In this document: positions 16,645-26,162 of the stretch, piece by piece
How positions within the stretch are numbered: the stretch's first letter is position 1
How the letters are laid out: each line of letters begins with the position of its first letter
NCBI RefSeq assembly: GCF_022385335.1
Contig: NZ_CP092431.1
Span: 6,076,001-6,140,000, forward strand
From: Streptomyces deccanensis
GTDB taxonomy: Bacteria; Actinomycetota; Actinomycetes; Streptomycetales; Streptomycetaceae
Reading direction: 5' to 3'
DNA length: 64,000 nucleotides
Made by a program: the position numbers and the translations under genes
Notes under the pieces: model-generated
Databases searched by the model: none
Told to the model about the DNA's origin: nothing
The model's input: only the letters and a program-made list of their open reading frames with translations

Positions 16645-16657
16645 ACGGATCCGCGCC

Positions 16658-17080
16658 ATGTGCACCGAGAGCCTGATCGTCAACCCCGACGAGGTCGAAC
16701 GCTTCGACCGCGGCGGCGGGGTGGCCACCCTCCCCTACGTCGGCAAGTGGAACTCCGAGACGTCCGTCATCACCACCGGCCAGACCCTCTTCCAACCCGG
16801 CACGGGTCTGCCCCTGCACAGCCACAACGTCGAGGAGTCGGTCCTGATCCTGGAGGGCGAGGCCACCGCCGAGATCGACGGCGAGTTCTTCGAGCTGGAA
16901 CCCGGCCAGGCCACCTGGGTCCCGGCCGGCGTCCCGCACCGCTTCCTCAACCGGGGCGTGGGCGTCATGCGCATCTACTGGGTCTACGGCGGCCGGGACG
17001 TCACCCGCACCATCACCGCCACCGGCGAGACCTTCGCGCACCTCTCCGAGCACGACAAGGGAGGGGCACCCACCTCCTGA
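16658..17080 (+). CDS. Cupin-domain protein
   Basis: This 140-residue single-domain cupin has motif 1 at about 49-65 (GTGLPLHSHNVEESVLILEG, with H-x-H and E metal ligands). Motif 2 is GQATWVPAGVPHRFLNRG, which supplies the last His. The tail is charged (SEHDKGGAPTS). Metal-binding cupins may be dioxygenases, isomerases or sensors, and nothing here identifies the reaction. It follows a decayed monooxygenase-like fragment and ends 23 bp from the convergent aminotransferase gene. Confidence 0.9.
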   Translation: MCTESLIVNPDEVERFDRGGGVATLPYVGKWNSETSVITTGQTLFQPGTGLPLHSHNVEESVLILEGEATAEIDGEFFELEPGQATWVPAGVPHRFLNRGVGVMRIYWVYGGRDVTRTITATGETFAHLSEHDKGGAPTS

Positions 17081-17103
17081 GCCCCCGACCCTCGCCCCCA
17101 GGA

Positions 17104-18336
17104 TCACCGCAGCGCGGTCATGAACTTCCCCAACCGGGCGATCCCCTCGCGCAGTTCGTCCGACGAGGCCGCGTAGGAGAGGCGGACGTGCGTGTCGGCG
17201 GTGTGCGTGCCGAAGCCCCGGCCGGGCGTGAGGGCCACGTGCGCCTCCCGCAGCGCCCGCTCGCAGAACTGCCAGGAGGTCAGGCCCGTCCCGCTGACGT
17301 CGAAGTAGACGTAGAACGCGCCGTCGGGCGGCACCGGGACCGGCAGCCCGATCCGTGCCAGCCCGTCCAGGACGAGCGCCCGCCGCTCGCCGAACTCCAC
17401 CCGGCGCGCCTCGCACACCGCGAGGGACTCGGGGGTGAAGCAGGCGAGCGCGGCGTGCTGGGCCGGGGCGGAGGCGCAGAGGAAGTAGTTCTGCGCGAGA
17501 CGCTCCAGGGCCGGTACGAGAGCTTCCGGGACGACGCACCAGCCGAGCCGCCAGCCGGTCATCCCGAAGTACTTCGAGAAGCTGTTGATCACGACGGCAC
17601 CGGGGTCGTACGACAGCGCGCTGCGCGGCGGGCGCCCCCGCTCGTCGTGGTCGCCGAGGTCGAGGTAGATCTCGTCGACGAGGCGCCACGCGTCCCGCTC
17701 GCGGGCGAGGTCGCACAGGGCGGCGAGTTCGTCGGCGGGGACGGAGGTGCCGGTCGGGTTGGACGGGGTGGCGACCATGAGCCCACGCGTACGGTCGGTC
17801 CAGTGCGCCCGCACCGCCGCCGCGTCCAGTTGGAACCGGCTCGCGGCGGTGGTGGGCACGAGCGTGACGTCGGCGCCGAAGCTCTCGACGATCTGGCGGT
17901 TGCACGGGTAGGACGGGTCGCCGATGAGCACCTCGTCACCGGGGTCGACGAGCGCGGCGGTGGCCAGCACGAGCGCGGCCGAGGCACCCGCCGTGACGAC
18001 GACCCGGCCCGGGTCGACCTCGACGCCGTGCCGGTCGCCGTAGAAGCCGGCGATGGCCTCCCGCAGGGCGGGCAGTCCGAGCGCCGCCGTGTAGCTCATC
18101 GGCCGCCCGTCCATCACCTCCCGCATCGCCTCCACGACGGCCGGGGGTGCGCCGAAGTCAGGCTCCCCGAGGCTGAGCTTGACGACGTCGTGCCCCTGCG
18201 CGGCCAGCGCGGCGGCCTGCTTGGCGAACTCCATGGCGTAGAAGGGCGCGACGGCACGGGCCCGCCGAGAGACCCGCACCCCGCCCGCGCTGCCCGCACT
18301 GCCCGCACTGCTGCTCGTGTTGCTCATACGGCCCAT
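17104..18336 (-). CDS. PLP-dependent class I/II aminotransferase
   Basis: This fold-type I aminotransferase has about 410 residues. SLGEPDFGAPP near residue 55 is the substrate loop. TAGASAALVLATAAL is the phosphate-binding region. ATPSNPTGT (Asn), VDEIYLDL (Asp/Tyr contacts) and SFSKYFGMTGWRLGW (Schiff-base Lys in SFSK) follow. AGRGFG-like TPGRGFGTHTADTHVRLSYA contains the carboxylate-binding Arg. Its amino acid substrate is unknown. Two ATGs lie close together (18336 and 18327) with no decisive ribosome site. A Ser/Gly/Ala-rich leader (NTSSSAGSAGSAGG) precedes the domain. Confidence 0.92.
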   Translation of the reverse strand: MGRMSNTSSSAGSAGSAGGVRVSRRARAVAPFYAMEFAKQAAALAAQGHDVVKLSLGEPDFGAPPAVVEAMREVMDGRPMSYTAALGLPALREAIAGFYGDRHGVEVDPGRVVVTAGASAALVLATAALVDPGDEVLIGDPSYPCNRQIVESFGADVTLVPTTAASRFQLDAAAVRAHWTDRTRGLMVATPSNPTGTSVPADELAALCDLARERDAWRLVDEIYLDLGDHDERGRPPRSALSYDPGAVVINSFSKYFGMTGWRLGWCVVPEALVPALERLAQNYFLCASAPAQHAALACFTPESLAVCEARRVEFGERRALVLDGLARIGLPVPVPPDGAFYVYFDVSGTGLTSWQFCERALREAHVALTPGRGFGTHTADTHVRLSYAASSDELREGIARLGKFMTALR

Positions 18337-18430
18337 GCTGCGGCCCGGGGGGTACCGGAGGCCAGCGAGGACCGAGGTTCGGACAGGTGAGCGCCCCATG
18401 GGGTGGGGGTGCGGATTTCGTCGGCGGGTG

Positions 18431-18569
18431 CGGGTGCGTGGGGCTTCTCGCGCAGTTCCCCGCGCCCCTAAAAGCTTCAGGCCCCTGCGGGCCTGAAAAG
18501 CACGGGGCGCAGCCCCTGCTTTTCAGGGGCGCGGGGAACTGCGCGAGAAGCCCCACCGGCCCGCACCCG
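18431..18569. repeat. Dispersed GC-rich inverted repeat, copy B (complete)
   Basis: This is the complete form of the element. A left arm (18431-18474) and an inverted right arm (about 18518-18569) of roughly 40 bases are nearly perfect complements. Each carries GCGCAGTTCCCCGCGCCCCT or its complement. Between them is a second hairpin (TTCAGGCCC, 4-base loop, GGGCCTGAA) and the motif GGGGCGCAGCCCC. It lies downstream of the beta-lactamase gene and upstream of the aminotransferase start. As RNA it would form a very stable cruciform-like hairpin and may terminate transcription from both sides. Confidence 0.9.
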
Positions 18570-18602
18570 ACAACGCACCCCGCCCCCCCCAAACCCGTAC
18601 GG

Positions 18603-19562
18603 CTACGCCGTAAGCGCCCCGGCCACCAGACCCGCCGCCCTCGCGACCAACGGGTTGTCCGTGGGGCCCGCGGGGTCGTGCTTCGTCGAGAGGACGGACA
18701 GGATCAGGGGCGGGCGGTCGGGGGGCCACACGACGCCGACGTCGTTGGCGACTCCGTACGCCGACCCGCCGCCGGTCTTGTCCGCGAGCGTCCAGTCGGC
18801 GGGCAGGCCGGCCCGGAACCGCTCCACGTTGGTCGAGTTGGCGATCAGCCAGTCGGTCAGCAGCTCCCGGTCCGCGTCCCGCAGGGCCCGGCCCAGGAGA
18901 AGCCGCGCATAGGTCCCGCCGATCGCCCGGGGCGTGGTCGTGTCCGTGGTCCGCCACGGCTCCGCCGTGTTCAGCTCCGGCTCCCAGCGGTCGAGACGGG
19001 TCGTCCGGTCGCCGAGCGAGCGGCAGAAGCGGGTGATCGCGCTCGGCCCGCCCAACTCGCGCAGCAGCAGGTTCCCCGCCCCGTTGTCGCTGTGCGAGAC
19101 CGTGGCGGAGCACAGCTCCCCGACCGTCATGCCGGCCTCGACGTTCGCGGCCGTGCCCGTGATGGGGTTGTACCCCGCCGCATCGACGTACTCCTGCGTG
19201 TAGTGGATCCGCTTCGCGAGGTACTCACCGTCGCGGTCGAGGTCCCGTAACACGGCCCCGGCGGCGAGCGTCTTGAACACCGAGCAGATCGGGAACCGCT
19301 CGTTCGCGCGGTACGCCACCGTGCGCCCCGTCGCCGTGTCATGGGCGTAGACCCCCAGCCGCGCCGCGTACTCCCGCTCCAGCTCGGCCAGTTGCCGGGA
19401 GAGCCCCGCGCCGCCGGTGCCGGTCGAGGCGTACGCCGCCCCGGAACCGAACGCGCCGAGCGCGCTCACCCCCACCAGCCCACCGAGGCCGAGCACCGCG
19501 CGACGGCGAGGGCGGGGGCGAGCATGTGGGTGCGTTCCCTTGGTTGCCAAGATCTTCTCCAT
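18603..19562 (-). CDS. bla: Class A beta-lactamase
   Basis: A serine beta-lactamase of 319 residues, exported by the Tat route. The leader has RPRRRAVLGLGGLVG (about 17-31) and ends near AAYAS. All class A motifs are present: S94-V-F-K97 (active Ser and Lys), S158-D-N, E194-PELN (deacylation Glu on the omega loop) and K262-T-G. The enzyme hydrolyses beta-lactams in the extracytoplasmic space; its spectrum cannot be read from sequence. The ATG at 19562 fits the Tat leader; an upstream in-frame start (19640) would add 26 residues. There is no adjacent blaR/ampR-type regulator. Confidence 0.95.
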   Translation of the reverse strand: MEKILATKGTHPHARPRPRRRAVLGLGGLVGVSALGAFGSGAAYASTGTGGAGLSRQLAELEREYAARLGVYAHDTATGRTVAYRANERFPICSVFKTLAAGAVLRDLDRDGEYLAKRIHYTQEYVDAAGYNPITGTAANVEAGMTVGELCSATVSHSDNGAGNLLLRELGGPSAITRFCRSLGDRTTRLDRWEPELNTAEPWRTTDTTTPRAIGGTYARLLLGRALRDADRELLTDWLIANSTNVERFRAGLPADWTLADKTGGGSAYGVANDVGVVWPPDRPPLILSVLSTKHDPAGPTDNPLVARAAGLVAGALTA

Positions 19563-19726
19563 ACCGGTTGTCGTGAACGAGTCGTGATGATCGAGTCGTC
19601 GTGATCTCTTTCCGACTCCGAAAGACGCCACTTCCGTCACACCGGTTTCTCAACGCAGCGCGCTCACCCGCTGCCACTCGGCCCACGAGAGGTTCCTGCG
19701 AAGCGGTCCCGACCGGGGCCGGCCCG

Positions 19727-20335
19727 TCACTTCGACATGATGAAATCCAGGGCGAAACCGGGAGCGGTCGTCCAGTAGGTGACCCGCTGGAAGTCGTTGG
19801 CGTACAACGTCTCGACGGGCATGGGGACATCGATCGGCCTGCCCGCGCTGCTGCCGGGCTCACGGCCCTGAAGGCTGAGGGTGATGCTCTTCGCCTCGTA
19901 CTCGTCCATGGGGCCGTTGACGAGCAGAGCGGCGTATGCCTCCTCGCCCGGGGCGAGGGTGACGGGCACCCCCGGGTGCGGGTCGCTCTCCTTGATCACG
20001 CGGGCCGTGTTCCGACCGTCACCGAGTCGCACGAGCGGGTAGCGGTAGAGGTCGCACTTCTTGGTGCCGGTGTTCTGGACGGTGAGCAGGAGGTGCCTGG
20101 CGTCCACGCTGTCCGCGGGCTCCTTCGAGGACGACACTCCGAGGACCTTCTGGGAGCAGGCGGCTACGGCGCTCTTGCCGCCCGAGCGCTGCTTGACCAC
20201 GTCACCGGCCTTGCCGGCGGCCGCCCCCGGCCCGACGGCGGAGGCCTGAGCCGACACACCCCACCCGAGGGCCAGGACGAGACCCGTGGCCGCGGCCACA
20301 CGACGGCGACGGCTCGCCAGGGATTTCACGTTCAT
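19727..20335 (-). CDS. Exported DUF4232-like protein
   Basis: This 202-residue secreted protein has a basic start (KSLASRRRRVAAATG), a hydrophobic core and a likely cleavage after AQASA. The mature part resembles DUF4232: LLLTVQNTGTKKCDLYRYPLV, VTLAPGEEAYAALLV, then a C-terminal strand with FALDFIMSK. Two Cys (AACSQK and KKCDLY) may pair. No function is known for this family. It is divergent from a gene for a membrane-anchored helix-turn-helix protein across about 415 bp. AAAGGA lies upstream of the ATG with a gap of about 10. Confidence 0.82.
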   Translation of the reverse strand: MNVKSLASRRRRVAAATGLVLALGWGVSAQASAVGPGAAAGKAGDVVKQRSGGKSAVAACSQKVLGVSSSKEPADSVDARHLLLTVQNTGTKKCDLYRYPLVRLGDGRNTARVIKESDPHPGVPVTLAPGEEAYAALLVNGPMDEYEAKSITLSLQGREPGSSAGRPIDVPMPVETLYANDFQRVTYWTTAPGFALDFIMSK

Positions 20336-20751
20336 ATGCGTATTCCTTTTCCGAAGAGCTGGGTGTCCCAGCGGACGGGTGAGTCGGGATGTCGGGTGCC
20401 GTGGCACCGCCGGTCGGTCGGCCGATTCAGCCGATTCAGCCGGTGCGACAGCCAGAGCTTCGGATGCGCCGTGGGCCCGAGACAACACCTGCCACCCCCC
20501 TGCAACGGCGGAACGGTCCCACCCCCGACGACCTGCGGAAACGCGGAAGCCTGGGATGCCGGTCCGGGATGGGGAACACCTCTGAGGTCGACGGCCGGAC
20601 ACGCCGACGCCAACGGCCCTGCCCTGGGGCCCCGTTGCTTTTGGCGGAACCATGTCAGCCGTCTTGGCGTGCAGGTATGGGGGAGGGCCTGGGACTGCCC
20701 GGATCGGGACATGACCGCACAGGCCGACGGACGGATGCGAGTACGGACCAC
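20336..20751. other. Divergent intergenic region without recognised genes
   Basis: This stretch of 416 bp lies between the DUF4232 gene (leftward) and the anchored HTH gene (rightward). A direct duplication, CCGATTCAG twice, lies at 20422-20439. No convincing promoter, RNA or conserved coding was seen. An open frame continues upstream of the HTH gene here but has no domain character. Confidence 0.35.
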
Positions 20752-22296
20752 ATGGCTGAGATCCACGACGACGTAGCGGAGTTCGCGCTGCTGCTGACGC
20801 GTCTGAAGGAGCGCACGGACCGTAGCTACGCGGCGCTGGGTCGCCGGCTGGGTATGAATGCCTCCACGCTGCACCGCTACTGCGCCGGAGAGGCGGTTCC
20901 CCAGGACTTCAGCGGGATCGAGCAGTTCGCGGCACTCTGCGGGGCTTCCCCGGAGGAACGCGTGGAGGTCCACCGCCGTTGGATCCTGGCAGTCGCGGCC
21001 CGGCAACGATCACGTTCATCCGATGCCCGGCGGGCACCGACGCCCCCCACCACCACGAGAACCGGGCCGTCGTCGGCGCCCGCGAACTCCCACAGCACGG
21101 TGCACGAGACACCCGCGCCGCCCGCCCCGCGCCCGGCTCCGATCTCACCGTCCGACGCACGCCCGGAGCCGACCTCACCGTCCGACGCACGCCCGGCTCC
21201 GGCCACGCCGCCCGCCCGACGGCTCCACACCGGGCGTCCTCGCCGACGGGCCGTGCGGTCGATAGCGCTGGCGGCCTCGCTCGCCGTCGCGCTCGCCTGT
21301 CTCGCCGCATCCGCCGCCGGACCCCCCTCCGGCGGCCGTGGGTCGTCGGCCTCCGCCGGCAGCACACCGAAACCCTCGACATCGTCGGCGCACAGCGACG
21401 CCGGCCCACAAGCCGCTGCCGATCCCTCCTCTGACGGTGGTGAGCCGTCGGCCTCGGCACCGGCCGCGACCGACTCCGTGGACGACGGCGGAACGCGGAA
21501 GAACCGGACGGACGCCGATACGGTCCCCCCACCGGCGACCCCGCTCACCTGGACGGCCAACTCCCATATGTGGGCGCAACTCGAATGCAGCCACGCATAC
21601 GTCATGACCAAGCCACCGCGGCAGGTCCCGCCGCCCCCGGCCCCACAGGACAACGAGGTGTGGGCCGCGTCCCTGGGCGCGGTGCACGGACGTAACACGC
21701 CGGTGCGGATCACGGTGCAGGGACGCGGCTCCGCGGCCGTCGTGCTGGAGGCACTGCACGCACGGGTGGTCAACCGCACCACCACCCCTGCCGCCGACCG
21801 GGCCGCCGCCTACTCCGTAGGCGACGGCTGCGGCGCCGGCCTCGAGCCCCGCTACTTCTCCGTGGACCTCGACGCGCCCCGACCTCTGCCCCGTGCCGTA
21901 CCGGCCGGCCGACCGGACTCACCGAGCTACGCGGTCGACTTCCCCTACCGTGTGTCCCTGCAGGAGCCGGAGGTCCTGCTGGTCGACGCGGGCACCGAGT
22001 CCTGCACCTGCGACTGGTATCTCGAACTCGACTGGTCCTCACAGGGCCGGAGCGGCACGGTCCGCATCGACGACCACGGTCGCCCGTTCCGCACCGCCAC
22101 CGTCGAGGGGCTACCGCAGTACAGGTACGACGATGCTTCCGGCTGGGTGCCCATGACCACCACCTACGACGAAGCGGGAGCCGACGACCAAGGCAGCGGC
22201 CCAGGACCTGAAGGAGCTCCGTCTCCATCGGCTCGGTCGACGGAACCGTCGGCACTGAAAAGGGCGAGGCCCGAAGACCCCGCCCGCAACCAGTGA
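20752..22296 (+). CDS. Membrane-anchored helix-turn-helix protein
   Basis: This protein has about 514 residues. The N-terminal part (4-75) is an XRE-like DNA-binding domain (FALLLTRLKERTDRSYAALG, then GMNASTLHRYCAGEAVP). A Pro/Ala/Ser-rich linker contains two copies of SPSDARP, with a TM helix at about residues 165-185 (IALAASLAVALACLAASAAG). After a low-complexity stalk comes an extracytoplasmic domain of about 230 residues (WTANSHMWAQLECSHAYVM, then CTCDWYLELDWSS). It looks like a one-component transmembrane regulator or a cell-surface protein using a cytosolic HTH as a scaffold. This class is common in Streptomyces and mostly unstudied. The ATG site is weak. Confidence 0.8.
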   Translation: MAEIHDDVAEFALLLTRLKERTDRSYAALGRRLGMNASTLHRYCAGEAVPQDFSGIEQFAALCGASPEERVEVHRRWILAVAARQRSRSSDARRAPTPPTTTRTGPSSAPANSHSTVHETPAPPAPRPAPISPSDARPEPTSPSDARPAPATPPARRLHTGRPRRRAVRSIALAASLAVALACLAASAAGPPSGGRGSSASAGSTPKPSTSSAHSDAGPQAAADPSSDGGEPSASAPAATDSVDDGGTRKNRTDADTVPPPATPLTWTANSHMWAQLECSHAYVMTKPPRQVPPPPAPQDNEVWAASLGAVHGRNTPVRITVQGRGSAAVVLEALHARVVNRTTTPAADRAAAYSVGDGCGAGLEPRYFSVDLDAPRPLPRAVPAGRPDSPSYAVDFPYRVSLQEPEVLLVDAGTESCTCDWYLELDWSSQGRSGTVRIDDHGRPFRTATVEGLPQYRYDDASGWVPMTTTYDEAGADDQGSGPGPEGAPSPSARSTEPSALKRARPEDPARNQ

Positions 22297-22305
22297 AACC
22301 CCGGA

Positions 22306-23706
22306 TCAGGGCCAGACCAGGCAGTACGGCTGGTGTCCCGCCTCGTGCAACCGGTGGCTGAAGTCCTGCCATTCGTGGAGCAGTTGGTAGACGTTGAACG
22401 CGTCGCGGGGGCCGCCGCGGTCCGGGACCGTCGACCAGATGAACGCCGCCGCGCCGACCGCCTCCTCGCCGATGCCGCGCAGCGGGTCGACGACGGTCAT
22501 CGGCAGCTTCACGACCGCGTAGTCGGGGTGCAGCACGACCAGTTCGAGCGGGGGCACCTTGTGGAGGGGGACGCCTTCGATGCCGGTCAGCACCATCGCG
22601 GCCATCGTCTCCGGCTTGATCTTGGTGAACATGCCGTTCATGCCCAGCTCGTCGCCGCCGAGTTCCTCGGGGCGCATCGAGATCGGGACGCGGGCCGCGG
22701 TCGCGCCGTCGGGCGCGCCGAAGTATTTGTACGTCACCCCCACCCGACCACCATTCCCGCTCCCCGCCCGGAGCCGGTTGACCACGTGGTCCAGGCCGTC
22801 CACGCGGCCCGTGGGGTCCGCACTCTCGATGCGGTCCGTACGGTCCTTGCGGTCCGCGCGGCTCCTGCGTTCCGCGCGCGTCCTGCGATCCACCAGGTCA
22901 GGCCGGTCCATCCGGTCCGTCTGATCCATTCCGTCCACACGATTGACACGATCCACATGATCGGCGCGATCCATACGGTCCATACCGTCCATACGGCTGC
23001 GCCGCCCGATCCGCTCAGAGCCACCGCTCTGGATCCGGTCGGAGCCGCCGGGCGGAACCCGATCGGAACCGCCCTCGGACCGCCCGAGGCCGTCCTCACT
23101 TCGGTCGATTCCACCCTCGACCCGGTCGGAACCGGAACCGGAAGTGGAGCCGGGGCCGGACGCGGAGCCGGGGCCGGGCTGTGAACGGTCGGTGTCGCCC
23201 TGCGCGCCGCGTCGGCGACGCGAGCGGGGCTGGGCCTCCTGCCGCTGGTCCCGCGAAGCGCGCGCGTCACGCGCGTCGAAGGGATCGCGCGAGTCGAAGG
23301 AATCGCGCGCGGCGAGGGGGTCGAGTGGGTCGTGTGTGCCGTGTGCACCCTGCGGACCGTACACGCCCGGCTGCTCCGGCGGTGCGTACGGGGGCTGTGA
23401 CCCCGGTGACCCCACGGGCGGCGGCGGTACGGAGGGAAGCGGCGGAACGGGCGGCGTCGGCGGTCCCACCGGACGGGCCGGAGGTGCACCCTGCGGACCC
23501 GGCGACGATGCCTGCGGGCCCGGCCCGGCCGGCCCGCTCACCTCGCCCGGCGCGCTCCGCTCGGTCGATCCGCCCCGCTCCTGCCGTGTCTCCGCGGCCT
23601 CCTCCGCCTCGCGCCGGTGCCTGCCCCGCCGGGCACGACGAGGACCGAGGTCACCGGTCCCCTCGCCCAGTCCGCCACCGCGATGCATATCTCCACCCGA
23701 ACGCAT
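22306..23706 (-). CDS. Low-complexity protein with conserved C-terminal domain
   Basis: The family was not recognised. Up to 466 residues. The first 300 are disordered: Arg/Glu-rich start, a Pro/Gly-rich section (VGPPTPPVPPLPSVPPPPV), then arrays of short units such as RMDGMDRMDRADHVDRVNRVD and DRKDRTDRIESADPTGR-like repeats. The last 150 residues look folded and conserved: VPISMRPEELGGDELGMNGM, then IEGVPLHKVPPLELVVLH and PMTVVDPLRGIGEEAVGAAA. No membrane segment is evident. It is divergent from hemL across about 120 bp and convergent with the anchored HTH gene (9 bp apart). An ATG at 23688 (MHRGGG) could be the true start. Confidence 0.7.
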   Translation of the reverse strand: MRSGGDMHRGGGLGEGTGDLGPRRARRGRHRREAEEAAETRQERGGSTERSAPGEVSGPAGPGPQASSPGPQGAPPARPVGPPTPPVPPLPSVPPPPVGSPGSQPPYAPPEQPGVYGPQGAHGTHDPLDPLAARDSFDSRDPFDARDARASRDQRQEAQPRSRRRRGAQGDTDRSQPGPGSASGPGSTSGSGSDRVEGGIDRSEDGLGRSEGGSDRVPPGGSDRIQSGGSERIGRRSRMDGMDRMDRADHVDRVNRVDGMDQTDRMDRPDLVDRRTRAERRSRADRKDRTDRIESADPTGRVDGLDHVVNRLRAGSGNGGRVGVTYKYFGAPDGATAARVPISMRPEELGGDELGMNGMFTKIKPETMAAMVLTGIEGVPLHKVPPLELVVLHPDYAVVKLPMTVVDPLRGIGEEAVGAAAFIWSTVPDRGGPRDAFNVYQLLHEWQDFSHRLHEAGHQPYCLVWP

Positions 23707-23827
23707 TTCTGGGCCGCGTGACCCCCGCCGCGCAACCCGATCATCGTGTCAGTGACCTCCCCCGCGACCGCTCGCCGAAACGTGCGCGCAAACACCAGTC
23801 GGCAGGATCTTCGGAGCCTCTGACACC

Positions 23828-25147
23828 ATGGCCTGTGTGAGCTATCCGTACGAAGCCCCAGTTTCGCAGACTCTTTTCGAGCGCGCGGCGGCCGTCACGC
23901 CCGGCGGCGTGAACTCTCCCGTGCGCGCCTTCCGCGCCGTGGGCGGTACGCCCCGGTTCATGGTGTCCGGTACCGGTCCGTATCTGACGGACGCCGACGG
24001 CCGCGAGTATGTAGATCTTGTGTGTTCGTGGGGTCCCATGATCCTCGGGCACTCCCGCCCCGAGGTCATCGCCGCCGTCCAGGACGCCGTCTCGCGCGGC
24101 ACCTCCTTCGGTACGCCCGGCGAGGGCGAGGTCGCGCTCGCCGAGGAGATGGTGGACCGGGTCGGGCCGCTGGAGCAGGTGCGGCTGGTCTCCAGCGGGA
24201 CCGAGGCCACCATGTCGGCGATCCGGCTGGCCCGTGGTTTCACCGGCCGCGCGAAGGTCGTGAAGTTCGCCGGGTGTTACCACGGTCACGTCGACTCGCT
24301 GCTCGCCGCCGCCGGGTCCGGTGTCGCCACCTTCGCGCTCCCCGACACCCCGGGCGTCACCGGCGCCCAGGCCGGCGACACCATCGTCCTGCCCTACAAC
24401 GACCTCGACGCCGTACGCGCCGCCTTCGCCGCCCACCCCGGCGAGATCGCGTGCGTGATCACCGAGGCCTCCCCGGGCAACATGGGCGTCGTCCCGCCGC
24501 TGCCGGGCTTCAACCAGGGGCTCAAGGACGTCTGCGCGGAGAACGGCGCGCTGTACGTCTCCGACGAGGTGATGACCGGGTTCCGGACCAGCCGGGCCGG
24601 GTGGTTCGGGATCGACGGGGTCGTCCCGGACCTGATGACCTTCGGCAAGGTGATGGGCGGCGGCTTCCCCGCCGCGGCGTTCGGCGGCCGCGCCGACGTG
24701 ATGGCGTTCCTCGCGCCCGCCGGGCCCGTCTACCAGGCCGGCACGCTCTCCGGGAACCCGGTCGCGACGGCCGCCGGACTCGCGCAGCTGCGGCTGCTGG
24801 ACGAGGCGGCCTACGACACCGTGAACGCGGTCTCCGTCCAGATCCAGGGGCTCGTCACCGACGCGCTCAGCAAGGAGGGCGTGGCGCACACGCTGCAGAA
24901 CGCCTCCAACATGTTCTCCGTGTTCTTCACGGAGACGCCCGTGCGGAACTACGAGGAGGCCAAGGCGCAGGAGTCGTACCGCTTCAACGCCTTCTTCCAC
25001 TCGATGCTGTCGCAGGGCGTCTACTTGCCGCCGTCGTCGTTCGAGTCGTGGTTCGTGTCGACCGCGCACGATGAGCGGGCGGTTCAGCGGATCGCCGACG
25101 CCCTTCCGGCGGCGGCGCGGGCAGCAGCGGAGGCTTCGGCAGCATGA
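23828..25147 (+). CDS. hemL: Glutamate-1-semialdehyde 2,1-aminomutase
   Basis: HemL converts glutamate-1-semialdehyde to 5-aminolevulinate, the C5-route precursor of heme and other tetrapyrroles. The 439 residues include the family start [29 protein letters not shown] (120-136), SDEVMTGFR (245-253) and [16 protein letters not shown] with Schiff-base Lys274. A downstream ribosome-site-guided GTG at 23837 is an alternative start. Its stop overlaps the next gene's ATG. Its position beside the cytochrome c maturation genes fits supply of heme for respiration. Confidence 0.96.
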   Translation: MACVSYPYEAPVSQTLFERAAAVTPGGVNSPVRAFRAVGGTPRFMVSGTGPYLTDADGREYVDLVCSWGPMILGHSRPEVIAAVQDAVSRGTSFGTPGEGEVALAEEMVDRVGPLEQVRLVSSGTEATMSAIRLARGFTGRAKVVKFAGCYHGHVDSLLAAAGSGVATFALPDTPGVTGAQAGDTIVLPYNDLDAVRAAFAAHPGEIACVITEASPGNMGVVPPLPGFNQGLKDVCAENGALYVSDEVMTGFRTSRAGWFGIDGVVPDLMTFGKVMGGGFPAAAFGGRADVMAFLAPAGPVYQAGTLSGNPVATAAGLAQLRLLDEAAYDTVNAVSVQIQGLVTDALSKEGVAHTLQNASNMFSVFFTETPVRNYEEAKAQESYRFNAFFHSMLSQGVYLPPSSFESWFVSTAHDERAVQRIADALPAAARAAAEASAA

Positions 25148-25818
25148 GTGACATCACGGTCGTCCACCTGATGCGGCACGGCGAGGTCGCCAACCCGGAC
25201 GGGATCCTCTACGGACGTCTGCACGGGTACCACCTCTCCGATCTCGGGCGGCGCATGGCCGACCGGGTCGCCGAGCACCTGGCGCCGCGTGACATCACGC
25301 ACGTCGGCGCCTCCCCGCTGGAGCGGGCGCAGGAGACGGCGACGCCGATCGCCAAGGCGCACGGGCTGGACCTCGCGACCGACGGGCGGCTCATCGAGGC
25401 GGACAACGTCTTCCAGGGCAAGACCTTCGGGGTCGGCGACGGCGCGCTGAAGCGGCCGGAGAACTGGAAGCACCTGGTCAACCCGTTCAAGCCGTCGTGG
25501 GGCGAGCCGTACGTCGACCAGGTCGTCCGGATGATGGGGGCGCTGGACGCGGCGAAGGACGCGGCGCGCGGGCACGAGGCCGTGCTGGTCTCGCACCAGC
25601 TGCCGATCTGGATCGTGCGGTCGTACGTCGAGAAGCGGCGGCTGTGGCACGATCCGCGGCGGCGGCAGTGCACGCTCGCGTCGCTGACCACGTTCACGTA
25701 CCAGGGCGACAGGATCGTTTCCGTCGGCTACAGCGAGCCGGCGCGGGATCTGGTGCCGCCGCATCTGCTGGCGGGGGCCAAGCCGGTGAAGGGCAAGGAC
25801 AAGGCCTTCGGCGCGTGA
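25144..25818 (+). CDS. Histidine phosphatase (phosphoglycerate-mutase-like) family protein
   Basis: The protein has 224 residues. [20 protein letters not shown] carries the catalytic RHG near residue 11. [15 protein letters not shown] supplies the second Arg/Glu contacts, and [14 protein letters not shown] supplies the second His. These are the branch-1 histidine phosphatase hallmarks. The substrate is unknown. The ATG lies in the hemL stop (ATGA), so the two are translationally coupled, which suggests a linked role in tetrapyrrole or respiratory physiology, though this is only contextual. The C-terminus is Lys-rich ([10 protein letters not shown]). Confidence 0.93.
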   Translation: MSDITVVHLMRHGEVANPDGILYGRLHGYHLSDLGRRMADRVAEHLAPRDITHVGASPLERAQETATPIAKAHGLDLATDGRLIEADNVFQGKTFGVGDGALKRPENWKHLVNPFKPSWGEPYVDQVVRMMGALDAAKDAARGHEAVLVSHQLPIWIVRSYVEKRRLWHDPRRRQCTLASLTTFTYQGDRIVSVGYSEPARDLVPPHLLAGAKPVKGKDKAFGA

Positions 25819-25882
25819 GCGCTCCGCTTGGGGGCGCGTTACTGGTTACTGGTCGGCTGGGGTTGTGGGGAACTGCGGGTTC

Positions 25883-26010
25883 GGTGGGGCTTCTCGCGCA
25901 GTTCCCCGCGCCCCTGAAGGGGCGCGCCGTTCCCCGCGCCTGAAAGACGTGCGGTTCCCCCGGGCCCGTTGAAAGGCGCCCAGGCCCCGCGCCCCCAAAA
26001 AGCGCCCAGG
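25883..26010. repeat. Dispersed GC-rich repeat, copy C (decayed)
   Basis: The left arm (GGTGGGGCTTCTCGCGCAGT and on to CGCGCCCCTGAAG, 25883-25919) is well kept. It is followed by several degraded partial copies of GTTCCCCGCGCC..TGAAAG, at about 25929-25946 and on to 26000. There is no intact opposite arm. The copy lies directly downstream of the phosphatase gene, ahead of the deacetylase-like gene. With the flanks it accounts for most of the 344-bp gap at 25819-26162. Confidence 0.8.
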
Positions 26011-26162
26011 CGCCCTGTTCCTGAATGGTCCCGTGCGGTTTTCGTGACCCTGAAAGGGCGTCAGAGTTCTGTCTTGATCAAAAGGAACCGTCGCTTCCTC
26101 GTAGCCCTCTAAAACGGTGTGCTTCGCGTGAACTGGTGCGTGAGCTGACCAAGGGGGACGTA

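Noticed and set aside
18431..18569. Repeat copy B as an insertion sequence with terminal repeats
   Set aside because: No transposase and only 139 bp with no target duplication seen; could be a MITE-like element but there is no evidence.
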